DNA from: Oceanicola sp. | Lineage (GTDB): Bacteria > Pseudomonadota > Alphaproteobacteria > Rhodobacterales > Rhodobacteraceae | Assembly (NCBI GenBank): GCA_017792405.1 | Contig: CP051231.1 | Coordinates: 2,922,062 to 2,986,061, forward strand | Direction: 5' to 3' | Length of the DNA stretch: 64,000 nt | Shown: piece after piece, positions 25,083 to 33,390 of the stretch | Numbering within the stretch: position 1 is the first letter of the stretch | Layout of the letters: the number at the start of each line of letters is the position of its first letter | Position numbers and translations under genes: made by a program | Notes under the pieces: generated by a model | Seen by the model: the letters and a program-made list of their open reading frames with translations, nothing else | Databases searched by the model: none | What the model was told of the DNA's origin: nothing

Positions 25083-25763
25083 ATGGACGAAACCGACGAT
25101 CTTCCGCAGCCCGGCTCGCAGGGCGAAACGACTTATCAGCGCCTGCTCGACGAGGTTCGCGCCGGACGCCTGAACCCCGGCGACCGGTTGCGCGAGACCG
25201 AGCTTGCCGAGCGGCTGGGGGTCTCGCGGACGCCGGTGCGCGAGGCGATCCGGCAGTTGGAGGCCGATGGTATCGTGACCCATCTGCCGCGCCGGGGTGC
25301 CGCGATCCGCACGCTGGGCTATGCGGAGGTGATGGAGCTTTACGAGATGCGCACGGTGCTGGAGGGTACGGCGGCGCGGCTAGCGGCGCGCGCGGCCTCG
25401 GATATAGAGATCGAGGAACTCATCGACATGAACCGCGCGTTGGAAACGCTCGGCCCCGGCCCGGAGGCTTTTGTGCTGAACCGCCAGTTCCATGCCGCCC
25501 TGCTCGATGCCGCGAAGAACCGGTTTCTGGCCCGCTCCATCGCCGGGCTGCACAAATCGCTGATGATCCTCGGCCCGACCACGCTTACCGAGCCTGCCCG
25601 TGCCACAGAGGCGGTGAAGGAGCATGAAGAGGTGCTGGAGGCGCTTCAGGCGCGGGACGGTATCCGGGCCGAGGCCGCCATGCGTGCCCATATCGAGATG
25701 GCCCAGCGCGTGCGCGTGCGCGCCCTGCGCGCCCGCCCGCCGGTGGAGGACGAGGGGCTATAG
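25083..25763 (+). CDS. GntR-family regulator with FCD domain
   Basis: The start at 25083 has GGAG 5 nt upstream; 226 residues. The winged-helix domain is TYQRLLDEVRAGRLNPGDRL then ELAERLGVSRTPVREAIRQLEADG, and the FCD effector domain follows with the metal/ligand histidines suggested by NRQFHAALLDAA and KEHEEVLEALQA. FCD regulators sense organic acids. It is divergent from the AbrB-family permease and the palindrome at 25033-25050 is its likely operator. Confidence 0.94.
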   Translation: MDETDDLPQPGSQGETTYQRLLDEVRAGRLNPGDRLRETELAERLGVSRTPVREAIRQLEADGIVTHLPRRGAAIRTLGYAEVMELYEMRTVLEGTAARLAARAASDIEIEELIDMNRALETLGPGPEAFVLNRQFHAALLDAAKNRFLARSIAGLHKSLMILGPTTLTEPARATEAVKEHEEVLEALQARDGIRAEAAMRAHIEMAQRVRVRALRARPPVEDEGL

Positions 25764-25817
25764 CGGGCGCTGATCGGCATCAGGGCAGGGCGCGGGCGAA
25801 GGCGAGTTGCAACTGCG

Positions 25818-25835
25818 TGCCACGAGGGCGTGGCA
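25818..25835. terminator. Stem-loop between convergent gntR and kinase genes
   Basis: TGCCACG-AGGG-CGTGGCA, a 7-bp perfect stem with a 4-nt loop, in the 82-nt gap between two convergent genes. There is no U-tract on either side, so it may terminate weakly or be a transcript-stabilising hairpin. Confidence 0.4.
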
Positions 25836-25845
25836 TGGGTTGCGC

Positions 25846-27426
25846 TCAGAACTGAACCCGGAAGGTCGTACCCTTGCCGGTGGCCGTCTCGAAATCAAGG
25901 CTGGCGCCGTGGCTCTCGACGATGGCCTTGGCGATGCCGAGGCCGAGGCCGGTGCCAGAATGGCCGTTGGAGTAGCTTTCGGGCGCGCGGGAGAACCGCT
26001 CGAAGAGCCTCGGGCGAAGCTCCTCGGGGATGCCCCGGCCATGATCCCTCACCCAGAAGCCGGGCCGCGTGGCACTGGTGCCCAGCACGACGGATGCACC
26101 CGCCTCCGAGGCTTTGACGGCGTTGGAGACGAGGTTGGTCAGCACCTGAAGCAGGCGGATCTTGTCTCCGACAACCTGGCCCGGTTCGGGGCCTTCGGCG
26201 TCGAGCTTCAACTCGACACCGTGCTGGCGGGCGAAGGGGCCGAGATCTTCGATTGCGCTGGCAAGCAAGGGCTCCAGATCGACGGGCCGCATATCTGATG
26301 GCACCCGGCCAGCAGAGAGGCGCTCGAAGTCGAGCAGATCGCCGACAAGGCTGGCGACCTGATCGAGATTGCGGTCGGCAATATCGAGGGTCGGCTGAAG
26401 CGGAGGAGAGAGCCTTTGCCGTTCGGCGTTGAGCAGCTTTACCGCGGCATGGGCTGCGGTGATCGGCTGGCGCAATTCGTGCGATACGGTCGAGATCAGC
26501 TCGGCGCGGGCTTTGTCGAGCGCCTTGCGGTGGGTGATGTCTCTCAAAACGCCGAGAAGCCCGAGGCGCTGCCCGCCCGGCTGGCGGAGCGGGGCCATGA
26601 AGAGCTCACCGGGGAACAACTCGCCATTCCGGCGCTTCACCTCCAGTTCGATCCGGCCGTCGCCTGACTCTCTGACCTTTTTGTAGATGTCCTCCCCCTG
26701 CCGGTCGAAAGAGTCCTGATCGGCGAAGAACATCGAGGTGGTCTGTCCGATCATTTCTCCTTTGGTGAAGCCGAAGGTCGCCTCTGTCGCGCGGTTCACG
26801 AGCGTCAGGCGGCGGTTTTCATCGACGGCGATGATCGCGTCCGGCACGGTTTCGATGATGGCGTTGAGCACCATCGTCTTTTCGGCCAGTTCCTGCGTCC
26901 GCTTCTCCTTGAGCCATTCCTGCCCGAGCCAGCGGCCGAAGAGGTCGACGAGGTCTTTCTCTTTGTCGGAAAAGGGCGTTCTGGCATCCGGGCCGGAGAA
27001 ATTGAGCGTGCCGACGCGCTCGTGGCCGACCCGAAGCGGGACGCCGATGTAGCTCTCGAGACCGAAGGAAGTGTAGCAGGGGTGCTCGGCGATTTCGGAC
27101 TGCCCGGCGTGGTGGAAGTAGCGCACGGCATCAGCCGCGAGGGTGTGCGTGCAGTAGGTCTCTGCCAGATCGAACTCTGTGCCTGCGGCGGGCGCCCAAT
27201 CTTCGCCCTCGACGTGGTCAATCCGGTAGCTGGCATCTTCGATCCGGCTGACGATGCCGAGGGGCAACTGAAGGGCCTCGCACCCGAGCGCGAGCAGCTC
27301 CGACACTTTCTTGGAGAAGGCGAGGTCAGGGTCCAGCGAAAGGTAGAACAACTGGCGGAGGGCATGATCATGCCTCGCGTCCGCAGGCAGATCGCCCTCG
27401 GGCGCGCTATCGACTTGTTTTAGCAC
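25846..27426 (-). CDS. GAF-PAS histidine kinase
   Basis: A GTG at 27426 preceded by GAGGAG with 6-nt spacing is favoured over the ATG at 27444; 526 residues. N-terminal GAF domain (about 30-175), PAS domain (IIETVPDAIIAVDENRRLTLVN onward, about 190-300), then HisKA with the phosphoacceptor box STVSHELRQP near residue 310, and HATPase with LTNLVSNAVKAS, DHGRGIP and HSGTGLGLGIAKAIVE. It has no membrane segment, so it senses a cytoplasmic signal. It is 196 nt downstream of the Hpt gene and has no receiver in the same polypeptide. Confidence 0.93.
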   Translation of the reverse strand: MLKQVDSAPEGDLPADARHDHALRQLFYLSLDPDLAFSKKVSELLALGCEALQLPLGIVSRIEDASYRIDHVEGEDWAPAAGTEFDLAETYCTHTLAADAVRYFHHAGQSEIAEHPCYTSFGLESYIGVPLRVGHERVGTLNFSGPDARTPFSDKEKDLVDLFGRWLGQEWLKEKRTQELAEKTMVLNAIIETVPDAIIAVDENRRLTLVNRATEATFGFTKGEMIGQTTSMFFADQDSFDRQGEDIYKKVRESGDGRIELEVKRRNGELFPGELFMAPLRQPGGQRLGLLGVLRDITHRKALDKARAELISTVSHELRQPITAAHAAVKLLNAERQRLSPPLQPTLDIADRNLDQVASLVGDLLDFERLSAGRVPSDMRPVDLEPLLASAIEDLGPFARQHGVELKLDAEGPEPGQVVGDKIRLLQVLTNLVSNAVKASEAGASVVLGTSATRPGFWVRDHGRGIPEELRPRLFERFSRAPESYSNGHSGTGLGLGIAKAIVESHGASLDFETATGKGTTFRVQF

Positions 27427-27640
27427 CGCAACTCCTCGCCTCATCGCTCTTTTTTGCGCGCAAAGCTGGGTGAGGCGGCGGTATCTGTCAATGGCCGCCT
27501 CCCCTGTTGGTTGTGGGGCCGGCGGAACGTTGTGGAAGTGTCACGTGAAGAACGATGAATGCGGCCACCACGAGGGCAGCCGCATCCATCCGGTGCCTTT
27601 CGGTCCGGCTATCCTTCCTCGGAGGGGAGAGGAATGGGGG

Positions 27641-27988
27641 TCAGGCGTGGAGGGCTTGGCGCATCTCCGAGACGAAGTTGGTCACAAGCCCGTCGAGCGC
27701 GCCGATTTCGGTGCGGGCGCCGAGTTTGATTTCGAGGTCGAGGGCGCTGCGGCCAAGCTTCGGGAAGCTGAGAGTTTCGGCGACGCCGAAAATGCGATGT
27801 GCCCGGCGCGCGAGGCCACCTGCCAGCTCGAGCCGGTCTTCGTCGCGCTCCAGCTCGCAGAACTCTTCGAAGGCGGCGATGTGATCGGGAAGGGAGGCAA
27901 GGAAGGCCGAGCGCACCGGCGCCAGCATGGCGGCAAAGGCCTTTGCTGGCTCGTCTCGCTGCGAAGCGTTGTTGCTGAAACCGTCCAT
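27641..27988 (-). CDS. Hpt domain phosphotransfer protein
   Basis: 115 residues, entirely helical by eye. The phosphotransfer histidine is H64 in LARRAHRIFGVAETLSFPKLG, the standard HxxxG-type Hpt signature. The start ATG overlaps the stop of the REC/GGDEF-like gene by 1 nt (TGATG), so the two are translationally coupled. It probably passes phosphate between a neighbouring kinase and one or more of the three receiver proteins of this cluster. Confidence 0.88.
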   Translation of the reverse strand: MDGFSNNASQRDEPAKAFAAMLAPVRSAFLASLPDHIAAFEEFCELERDEDRLELAGGLARRAHRIFGVAETLSFPKLGRSALDLEIKLGARTEIGALDGLVTNFVSEMRQALHA

Positions 27989-28932
27989 CAGGCAGATCTC
28001 GCTCTGGAATACCCGTGCATGGTCGGCCGGGCGCGCGCAGAGAGCAAGGCCTCGTCGATCCCCTCGTCGATCGAACGGCGGGCGAAGATGGAGCCGCGCA
28101 TCGCCTTGCCGACCCGGACGATTGGCACGGCGTCGATCAGATAGGCCTCCTGATAGGCCTCGAGCGCGGTGTTGATCTGGCTTTCCAGCTGTTCGGGCGA
28201 GGCGAGGTAGATCGCGGAGGAGACGGCGATGAACTCGCCGCTGCCTGCGTAGGCGACCATGAGGTTTTGCGATTTCAGGGTCTCGACGATGACTTCGCCC
28301 ACGTCGGCCATGATATCGAGGAAGTCTTCATCGTTGGTGCGCACGAAGATGTTGGCGGCGTTCTCAACGCAAATACCGATGCGCTGGCTGAGGGCATAGC
28401 GCGGGCGGCCGATGGCCTTGAGGTAGTTGCGGAGCGCCATGTAGGAGATCAGGCCCTTCACGTCGGGTGGCGTGAGCGCATCTTCATAGTCGATCTGGTG
28501 CTGCAGGTTGGTGGCGGCGGCGAGTTGCTCCTGCACGGCATTCGCGCGCAGGCGGCTCTCGTGAACCCGCTGGATCGACGACAGCCGCGCCTTGAATTCG
28601 AGCGCATCGAGCGGCTTGGTGATGTAATCGACCGCGCCGGCCATGAAGGCCTGGTCGATGTATTGCCGGTCCGACAGGCCGGTGACCATAACGATCTGGG
28701 TGCGCCCCTCCGGGTCCATTGCCCGCAGGATGCCCGCGAGCTCGATCCCGTTCATCTCGGGCATCTGGATATCGACGAAGATGCAGTCGAACGGAACGGT
28801 CTGCGTGCTGACGAGCCGCAGTGCCTCCTGTCCGGAAGCGGCCATATCGAGATCGGCGATATCGTGGTGGCGGAGAACGGCCTCGAATGCCGCTCTGAAA
28901 ATTGGATCGTCGTCAACTGCGAGGACTTTCAT
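27988..28932 (-). CDS. Response regulator with degenerate GGDEF-like output domain
   Basis: 314 residues from 28932 with a GGAGGG site. REC domain: MKVLAVDDDPIF at the start, phospho-Asp D54 in FVDIQMPEMNG, Lys in DYITKPLDALE. After a coiled linker (RVHESRLRANAVQEQLAAATN), the C-terminal 150 residues resemble a diguanylate cyclase fold with the signature reduced to SGEF at 231-234 (AYAGSGEF). Lack of the second Gly and Asp argues against GTP cyclisation. It shares this design with the regulator at 32006-33064. Confidence 0.82.
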   Translation of the reverse strand: MKVLAVDDDPIFRAAFEAVLRHHDIADLDMAASGQEALRLVSTQTVPFDCIFVDIQMPEMNGIELAGILRAMDPEGRTQIVMVTGLSDRQYIDQAFMAGAVDYITKPLDALEFKARLSSIQRVHESRLRANAVQEQLAAATNLQHQIDYEDALTPPDVKGLISYMALRNYLKAIGRPRYALSQRIGICVENAANIFVRTNDEDFLDIMADVGEVIVETLKSQNLMVAYAGSGEFIAVSSAIYLASPEQLESQINTALEAYQEAYLIDAVPIVRVGKAMRGSIFARRSIDEGIDEALLSARARPTMHGYSRARSA

Positions 28933-28949
28933 TCGGTCCCTCCTTCTAC

Positions 28950-28964
28950 TTAAGGGATTCTTAA
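28950..28964. promoter_or_regulatory. TTAA-N7-TTAA, CtrA-like site
   Basis: TTAAGGGATTCTTAA has two TTAA half-sites spaced 7 nt, the CtrA consensus spacing, 18 nt upstream of the REC/GGDEF-like start. Flanking bases do not fully match TTAAC, so confidence is limited. Confidence 0.35.
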
Positions 28965-29068
28965 AAACGGATTGCGGCAGAAATGGGTTCACGCTTGGGT
29001 TGTGGGAAGTTTTTCTCAATTTCCCTAAGGTCAGCTTGGCGCGGCCCTTCAGGGACAGGATTTCTTGC

Positions 29069-30505
29069 TCAAACGGCGAGGTTGGAAACGGCTGATGCAG
29101 GAGCCTGCGGCGCATCTGCGCCCTCGTCCGATTCGGCGTTGAGGCTGGCTGCGCCGGACGGCTCAAGGTTCATCTCAAAGTAGAACGTGGCCCCCTTTCC
29201 GGGGTTGTTCTGGTAATCGATGCGCCCGTCATGGGCCTGCATGATCTGCTTGGAGATGTTCATGCCCAGCCCGGTGCCGCCGATCTTGCGGGTGTCGGAC
29301 GAATCGACCTGGCTGAATTTGTCGAAGACGCGCTCGCGGTCTTGGTCGGTGAGGCCCGGCCCCTGATCGGTGACCGAGACCCGGGCGATATCGCCCTCGG
29401 TCTCCACCACGACACGGACGGTGCTGCCCTCGGGGCTGAACTTGGCGGCGTTGGACACGATGTTGGTCAGAACCTGCTCGATCCGCGCCGCATCGCCAAC
29501 GACCGGCACAGGCCTGTCGTCGTGGCTACAGTCGAGCCGCACCCCGAGACGGGCGGCATAGGGCCCGTTGGAATCGACCGATTGCTCAACCAACTCGCGC
29601 AGGTCGAAAGGCTTCATCCGGAAGGGCATGCGCCCGGCTTCGATCTTCTGGATATCCAGAATCTCATCGATGAGTTCGATCAGGCGGCTGCAATTGCGCT
29701 TGGCGATACCCATGACCTGCTGCGCCTGATCGCCAATCGGGCCGAGATGGCCCGCATGGGCGAGGTCGATTGACCCTTTGATCGAGGTCAGCGGCGTGCG
29801 CAGCTCGTGGCTCATGGTCGATATGAACTCGCTCTTGGCCTTGTAGGCCTGCTGCGCCTTCTGGTTCTCGACTTTCAGCGCGTCCACCTGATCGAGGCTG
29901 CCGCGGTAGAACGACAGGTAGACACGGGAGCAATCGATCACAAAGTACAGCACGAAGAGGCTGGTGAAGAGTTGCGCCCAAAGCTCCGATGTGACCGGCG
30001 CGGCGGTGATCCAGATGTCGTAGACCGGAATGAAGATGAAGGTGGCGGCGTAGAGCCCGAGGCGGAGGATGAGGATGGGCAGCACATGGTGGTTGTTCAT
30101 TGCCGCGAAGAGGGCCGCGGCAAAGAGGAAGAACAGCGACATGAAGTGCGCCCCCGGCCCCTGCGCCTGGGCGATGGCGATCGAGTAGAACACGATGACC
30201 GAGGCGCTCAGCGCGGTGCCGAAGTAGAGCTGGCTCAGCAGGCTCTTGGCGACCACGGCGTCGCGCCCGTTCCATGCGAGGACGCGCCGGAACACCATGA
30301 AGTCGTAGATTTCAGACAGGGCGATCAGGATGCCCGTCGTAACTGCGAGAGCGATGCTGTAGTAGTAACCCGCAAGCCCGAGAGCCGCCGCGAAGATCAT
30401 CTGACGCTGCCAGACGAGCTTGCGCCCGACCTCAGCATAGTCCTTCATCTGCTCGGCCCGCACGACGTTCCATCGTTTGCCAAGCTCGGGAACCAGTCGG
30501 TTCAT
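29069..30505 (-). CDS. Membrane histidine kinase with six-helix sensor
   Basis: 478 residues. Residues 35-200 contain six predicted membrane helices (MIFAAALGLAGYYYSIALAV, SVIVFYSIAIA, FMSLFFLFAAALFAA, LGLYAATFIFI, LFTSLFVLYFVI among them), a MASE-like input with few extracellular loops. HisKA box ISTMSHELRTPLTSIKG is near residue 233, then HATPase with LTNIVSNAAKFS, DQGPGL and IGGTGLGMNISKQIM. The last 30 residues are acidic and low complexity. It is divergent from luxI and 136 nt upstream of the REC/GGDEF-like gene. Confidence 0.92.
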   Translation of the reverse strand: MNRLVPELGKRWNVVRAEQMKDYAEVGRKLVWQRQMIFAAALGLAGYYYSIALAVTTGILIALSEIYDFMVFRRVLAWNGRDAVVAKSLLSQLYFGTALSASVIVFYSIAIAQAQGPGAHFMSLFFLFAAALFAAMNNHHVLPILILRLGLYAATFIFIPVYDIWITAAPVTSELWAQLFTSLFVLYFVIDCSRVYLSFYRGSLDQVDALKVENQKAQQAYKAKSEFISTMSHELRTPLTSIKGSIDLAHAGHLGPIGDQAQQVMGIAKRNCSRLIELIDEILDIQKIEAGRMPFRMKPFDLRELVEQSVDSNGPYAARLGVRLDCSHDDRPVPVVGDAARIEQVLTNIVSNAAKFSPEGSTVRVVVETEGDIARVSVTDQGPGLTDQDRERVFDKFSQVDSSDTRKIGGTGLGMNISKQIMQAHDGRIDYQNNPGKGATFYFEMNLEPSGAASLNAESDEGADAPQAPASAVSNLAV

Positions 30506-30851
30506 ACCCTTGTCCTACTCGCCTCTTCGGGTCCGTTGCGCGAGACTGCTATCGCCGCGCGACCGGTGCCTTTGCGACACACTCATAAGTCGAGTACGCG
30601 GCTTACGTGGCGAGAATGTGGCAAAAGCTTGCAACCAGCTAGATGACTGGTTTGCGAGGGAATCTACCAAGGGTTGGCGCAACATGGGGCGAATACACGG
30701 TTTTCAACACGCGAAGGCCGAACGAGTATTTCCGGAACTGTTAACACCGGGCGTTGTAAGACACTTCACACACAAAGAGCAGGTGCCGCGCCGCGTGCCC
30801 CCTGCAAAGCCGGTGGAAACCCCGGCGCAAACCGGCCTGAAGGCCACATCC
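30506..30851. other. Divergent regulatory region between kinase and luxI
   Basis: About 346 nt, counted to the preferred luxI start. An imperfect dyad AACCAG-N8-CTGGTT lies at 30633-30652 (GCAAC on one side, TTTGC on the other). It is 20 bp long, as lux boxes are, but lacks the CTG-N10-CAG core. A single TTAAC half-site lies near 30740. The frame upstream of the preferred luxI start is open from 30477 with an ATG at 30684, so a longer protein is not excluded. Confidence 0.4.
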
Positions 30852-31433
30852 ATGTCTCTGGAGACCATGCACCTGCATGGAGACCTGATGGTCAAATACC
30901 TTCAGGCCCGGCGGCAGGTGTTTATTGTTTCGAAAGGCTGGCGCCTCTCGGAAACGCGGGGCATGGAGTTTGACCAGTACGATACGCCCGAGGCCCGGTG
31001 GATCGCGGTTCATCAGGACGGGGAGGTGCTAGCCGGTATCCGGATTGCGCCCACTACAGCGCGCTGCGGGCTTCATTCCTACATGATCAGAGATGCGCAG
31101 CTTGGCCTGTTGCAGGGCTTGCCGCTCGACCCGCTCTTTGCCGAAGCGCCGGTCTCCGACACGATCTGGGAGGCCACCCGGCTGTTCCTGCTCGATACCG
31201 TGCCCGCCGAGCGACGGGCCGAGGTTCAGCGCGTTCTGATGCTCAAGATGGCCGCCGCCGCGCGCGAAGAGGGCGCGGACAGCGTGATCGGGATCGTGCC
31301 GGCGGTGTTTCAACGCTGGCTGAAGAGAATCGGGATGGATGCGGTGCCAGTTGGCCCCCGGTTCGAGCTGGACGGCGACCGCTCTCAGGCGGCCATGTTC
31401 AACGTCAGCAATGCCACAGCGCCGCAAATCTGA
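30852..31433 (+). CDS. luxI: LuxI-type acyl-homoserine lactone synthase
   Basis: 193 residues from 30852 (GAAGG 8 nt upstream). An ATG at 30684 would add 56 residues that look unlike any LuxI N-terminus. All family positions are present: R20, F24, W30, D41, D44 and R64 (spacing equal to EsaI R24, F28, W34, D45, D48, R68), and WEATR at 106-110 with the conserved Glu and Arg. It makes an acyl-HSL from SAM and acyl-ACP or acyl-CoA. No LuxR lies beside it; the neighbours are kinases and receivers, so AHL and phosphorelay signalling may be linked. Confidence 0.93.
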   Translation: MSLETMHLHGDLMVKYLQARRQVFIVSKGWRLSETRGMEFDQYDTPEARWIAVHQDGEVLAGIRIAPTTARCGLHSYMIRDAQLGLLQGLPLDPLFAEAPVSDTIWEATRLFLLDTVPAERRAEVQRVLMLKMAAAAREEGADSVIGIVPAVFQRWLKRIGMDAVPVGPRFELDGDRSQAAMFNVSNATAPQI

Positions 31434-31536
31434 CGCGGCGAGTCAGCTTTCGAGCTTTTGTTAATAGCGGTTTTCCACTACCCTCAGTTGCACGCCCGCA
31501 ACACATGGAGTGCCACACAGCACACTGACAATCGGA

Positions 31537-31941
31537 ATGACTGAAGGTGAACTGAAACAGCCCCGCGTTCTGCACGTGGACGATGACGACGACATCAGGG
31601 CGATCACCCAGATCGCGCTGTCGGTGGTGGGCGGGCTCGACGTTTTGCAATGCGCGAGCGGCGAGGAGGCTCTGGAGGTCGCCGAGGATTATCGGCCGGA
31701 CCTGCTGTTGCTGGATGTGATGATGCCGGACATGAGCGGCGAGGAAACGCTTGCGAAGCTCCGGCTCTTGTCAGGCCTTGAAGCCACGCCGGTCGTCTTC
31801 ATGACGGCGAAGACCCATTCGGATGACGTGGATCATCTGATGGAACTGGGCACGAAAAAGGTCATCTCCAAGCCGTTTGACCCGCTGTCGCTGGCCAATG
31901 AGGTCGTCGATGTGTGGAAGGACAGCCAGAGCAACGCCTGA
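31537..31941 (+). CDS. Single-domain response regulator
   Basis: 134 residues from the ATG at 31537; a GTG at 31510 is also possible. A stand-alone receiver: acidic pocket HVDDDDDIR, phospho-Asp D60 in LLLDVMMPDMSG, the switch Thr in VVFMTAKTH, and the Lys in VISKPFDP. With no output domain it likely acts as a phosphate shuttle or sink with the Hpt protein, or as a protein-interaction switch. It is 104 nt downstream of luxI on the same strand and convergent with the next regulator. Confidence 0.92.
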   Translation: MTEGELKQPRVLHVDDDDDIRAITQIALSVVGGLDVLQCASGEEALEVAEDYRPDLLLLDVMMPDMSGEETLAKLRLLSGLEATPVVFMTAKTHSDDVDHLMELGTKKVISKPFDPLSLANEVVDVWKDSQSNA

Positions 31942-31978
31942 GCTTCGGCGCGCTTGCCCCCTGCCCTAGCGTTCTGAT

Positions 31979-31996
31979 GCCACGCTTGTGCGTGGC
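31979..31996. terminator. Bidirectional stem-loop between convergent regulator genes
   Basis: GCCACGC-TTGT-GCGTGGC, 7-bp perfect stem, 4-nt loop, in the 64-nt gap between convergent receiver genes. No strong U-tract follows. The stem core (GCCACG/CGTGGC) matches that of the hairpin at 25818-25835. Confidence 0.5.
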
Positions 31997-32005
31997 GAGT
32001 ACTTC

Positions 32006-33064
32006 TTATGAGGCTTGGCTGGCCACAGGCCGCGGGCGCCGACGCGCCCCCAGCCGGGGGCGTTTGGGCACGATGTGGCCGGGCCGAGGCTTGGAGAGAT
32101 CGGGCAGCGCCTTCAGCCGCAGCACCAACCTGTCTTCGCTGGCCGTGGCGATGGCCGTTCTGAGGGTATCGACACAGGTCTTGCCGCTCTCGACCTTCGG
32201 GCGGCCGACACGGGTCATCGAAAGTTGCACCACGCGGGGACCATCCCCCAGAGCCGGTGTTTCGACATTCCAGAAGAACGGCTCGTAGAGGTTGCGGTTG
32301 AGGTCCTGCCGGCCGCGCCCCACCACTACACAGCCAAAAACGCCGTCTCCGGCGTGGGCGATGAAGTGCTGGCTCGGCGCGAGCTTGCGCGACACGCTTT
32401 GCACAACGTCCCTTATCAGGGCGTCGTAGCTCACAGCGTCGGCATCTTCATAGAGGCTCTCGATGCCCTCGATCCGCAGGGCAAAGGTTTCGATCGCGAA
32501 GAGGTTGGCCGGCAGGAGCGAGAGAACCCGCTCGAGATCCTTCTCCGACAGACAGGCCGGCACATCCTCCACCACGAAGGCCTCTTCCAACGGCCTGCGG
32601 GCGGATGCGCCAAGGCGGGAGGCAAGTTGCGCCGCGGAACGTTCGAGCCCCACCGAGATCCGCATTTGCTCCGTCAAAAGCCGGGCCGTGCGGATGCGGG
32701 CGCCAAGCTCCAGCCCCCGGAGCGGTTTGGTCACGTAATCCGTGGCGCCCGCCTCGAAAGCGCCTTCGATGGAAGCATCGTCAAGCTTGGCGGTCAGCAT
32801 CAGAATCGGGGTGATCTCATAGCCCGCCACCGCGCGGATCTGGCGGCAGAGCTCGATCCCGTCGATGCCCGGCATGTCGATGTCGAGCAGAACGCAATCG
32901 AAGGCGCTCTCGGCCTCATCGATGCGCTTCTTGGCCTCCGGCGCAGAGAGCGCGGTTTCCAGCGCGTCATAGCCCGCAGCCGCCAGAACAGACTGCAGAA
33001 GCTGCAGGAAGGTTTTGTCGTCATCGACTGCGAGGATCTGCAATTTTGGCTCCTTTGTTTCCAT
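32006..33064 (-). CDS. Response regulator with degenerate GGDEF-like output domain (second copy type)
   Basis: 352 residues from 33064. REC domain LQILAVDDDKTFLQLL, phospho-Asp D61 in VLLDIDMPGIDG, Lys in DYVTKPLRGLE. The C-terminal domain has a GGDEF remnant, AGDGVF at 238-243, in the context FIAHAGDGVFGCVVVG, and ends in a basic tail (KRPRLGARRRPRP). It has the architecture of the regulator at 27988-28932, but the sequences are far apart, which suggests an old duplication. Diguanylate cyclase activity is unlikely; c-di-GMP or protein binding is possible. Confidence 0.82.
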   Translation of the reverse strand: METKEPKLQILAVDDDKTFLQLLQSVLAAAGYDALETALSAPEAKKRIDEAESAFDCVLLDIDMPGIDGIELCRQIRAVAGYEITPILMLTAKLDDASIEGAFEAGATDYVTKPLRGLELGARIRTARLLTEQMRISVGLERSAAQLASRLGASARRPLEEAFVVEDVPACLSEKDLERVLSLLPANLFAIETFALRIEGIESLYEDADAVSYDALIRDVVQSVSRKLAPSQHFIAHAGDGVFGCVVVGRGRQDLNRNLYEPFFWNVETPALGDGPRVVQLSMTRVGRPKVESGKTCVDTLRTAIATASEDRLVLRLKALPDLSKPRPGHIVPKRPRLGARRRPRPVASQAS

Positions 33065-33313
33065 TGGCCCTGCCAGAAGCATCCGACAGATGACCGACGC
33101 GACCACCGCACAATCTATGCGGGTTCGCTAACGCAGAAGTTGTTTAATGATTATGTCAGAAGCTTGGCCCGTTTGGGCTCTTTATCCGCCCTGACGCTTG
33201 GTTAACCGGGTGGGCTTGCCATGTTTCGGGGTGTCGATGGAGCGGCGGGTGTCAGGCAAGCCCTCGCTTGATGTGGCGCTTGCATAGGCATCCTGGTGCT
33301 CATTGTTGAGCTC

Positions 33314-33390
33314 TGGCGATCCCACGAGGACTCGAACCCCGAACCTGCTGATTAGAAGTCAGCTGCTCTATCCAGTTGAGCTATGGGACC
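33314..33390 (-). tRNA. tRNA-Arg (anticodon TCT)
   Basis: A 77-nt cloverleaf on the minus strand: acceptor GGTCCCA/TGGGATC with a G-U pair, D-loop with AGCTCAACTGG, anticodon stem GCTGA/TCAGC with loop CTTCTAA (anticodon TCT, reading AGA), T-loop GGTTCGAGTCC, and an encoded CCA. The neighbouring plus-strand frame (33303 onward) is only tRNA antisense. Confidence 0.96.

Noticed and set aside
30633..30652. A true lux box upstream of luxI
   Set aside because: The dyad is 20 bp but lacks the CTG-N10-CAG core of LuxR sites; kept only as an unnamed inverted repeat.
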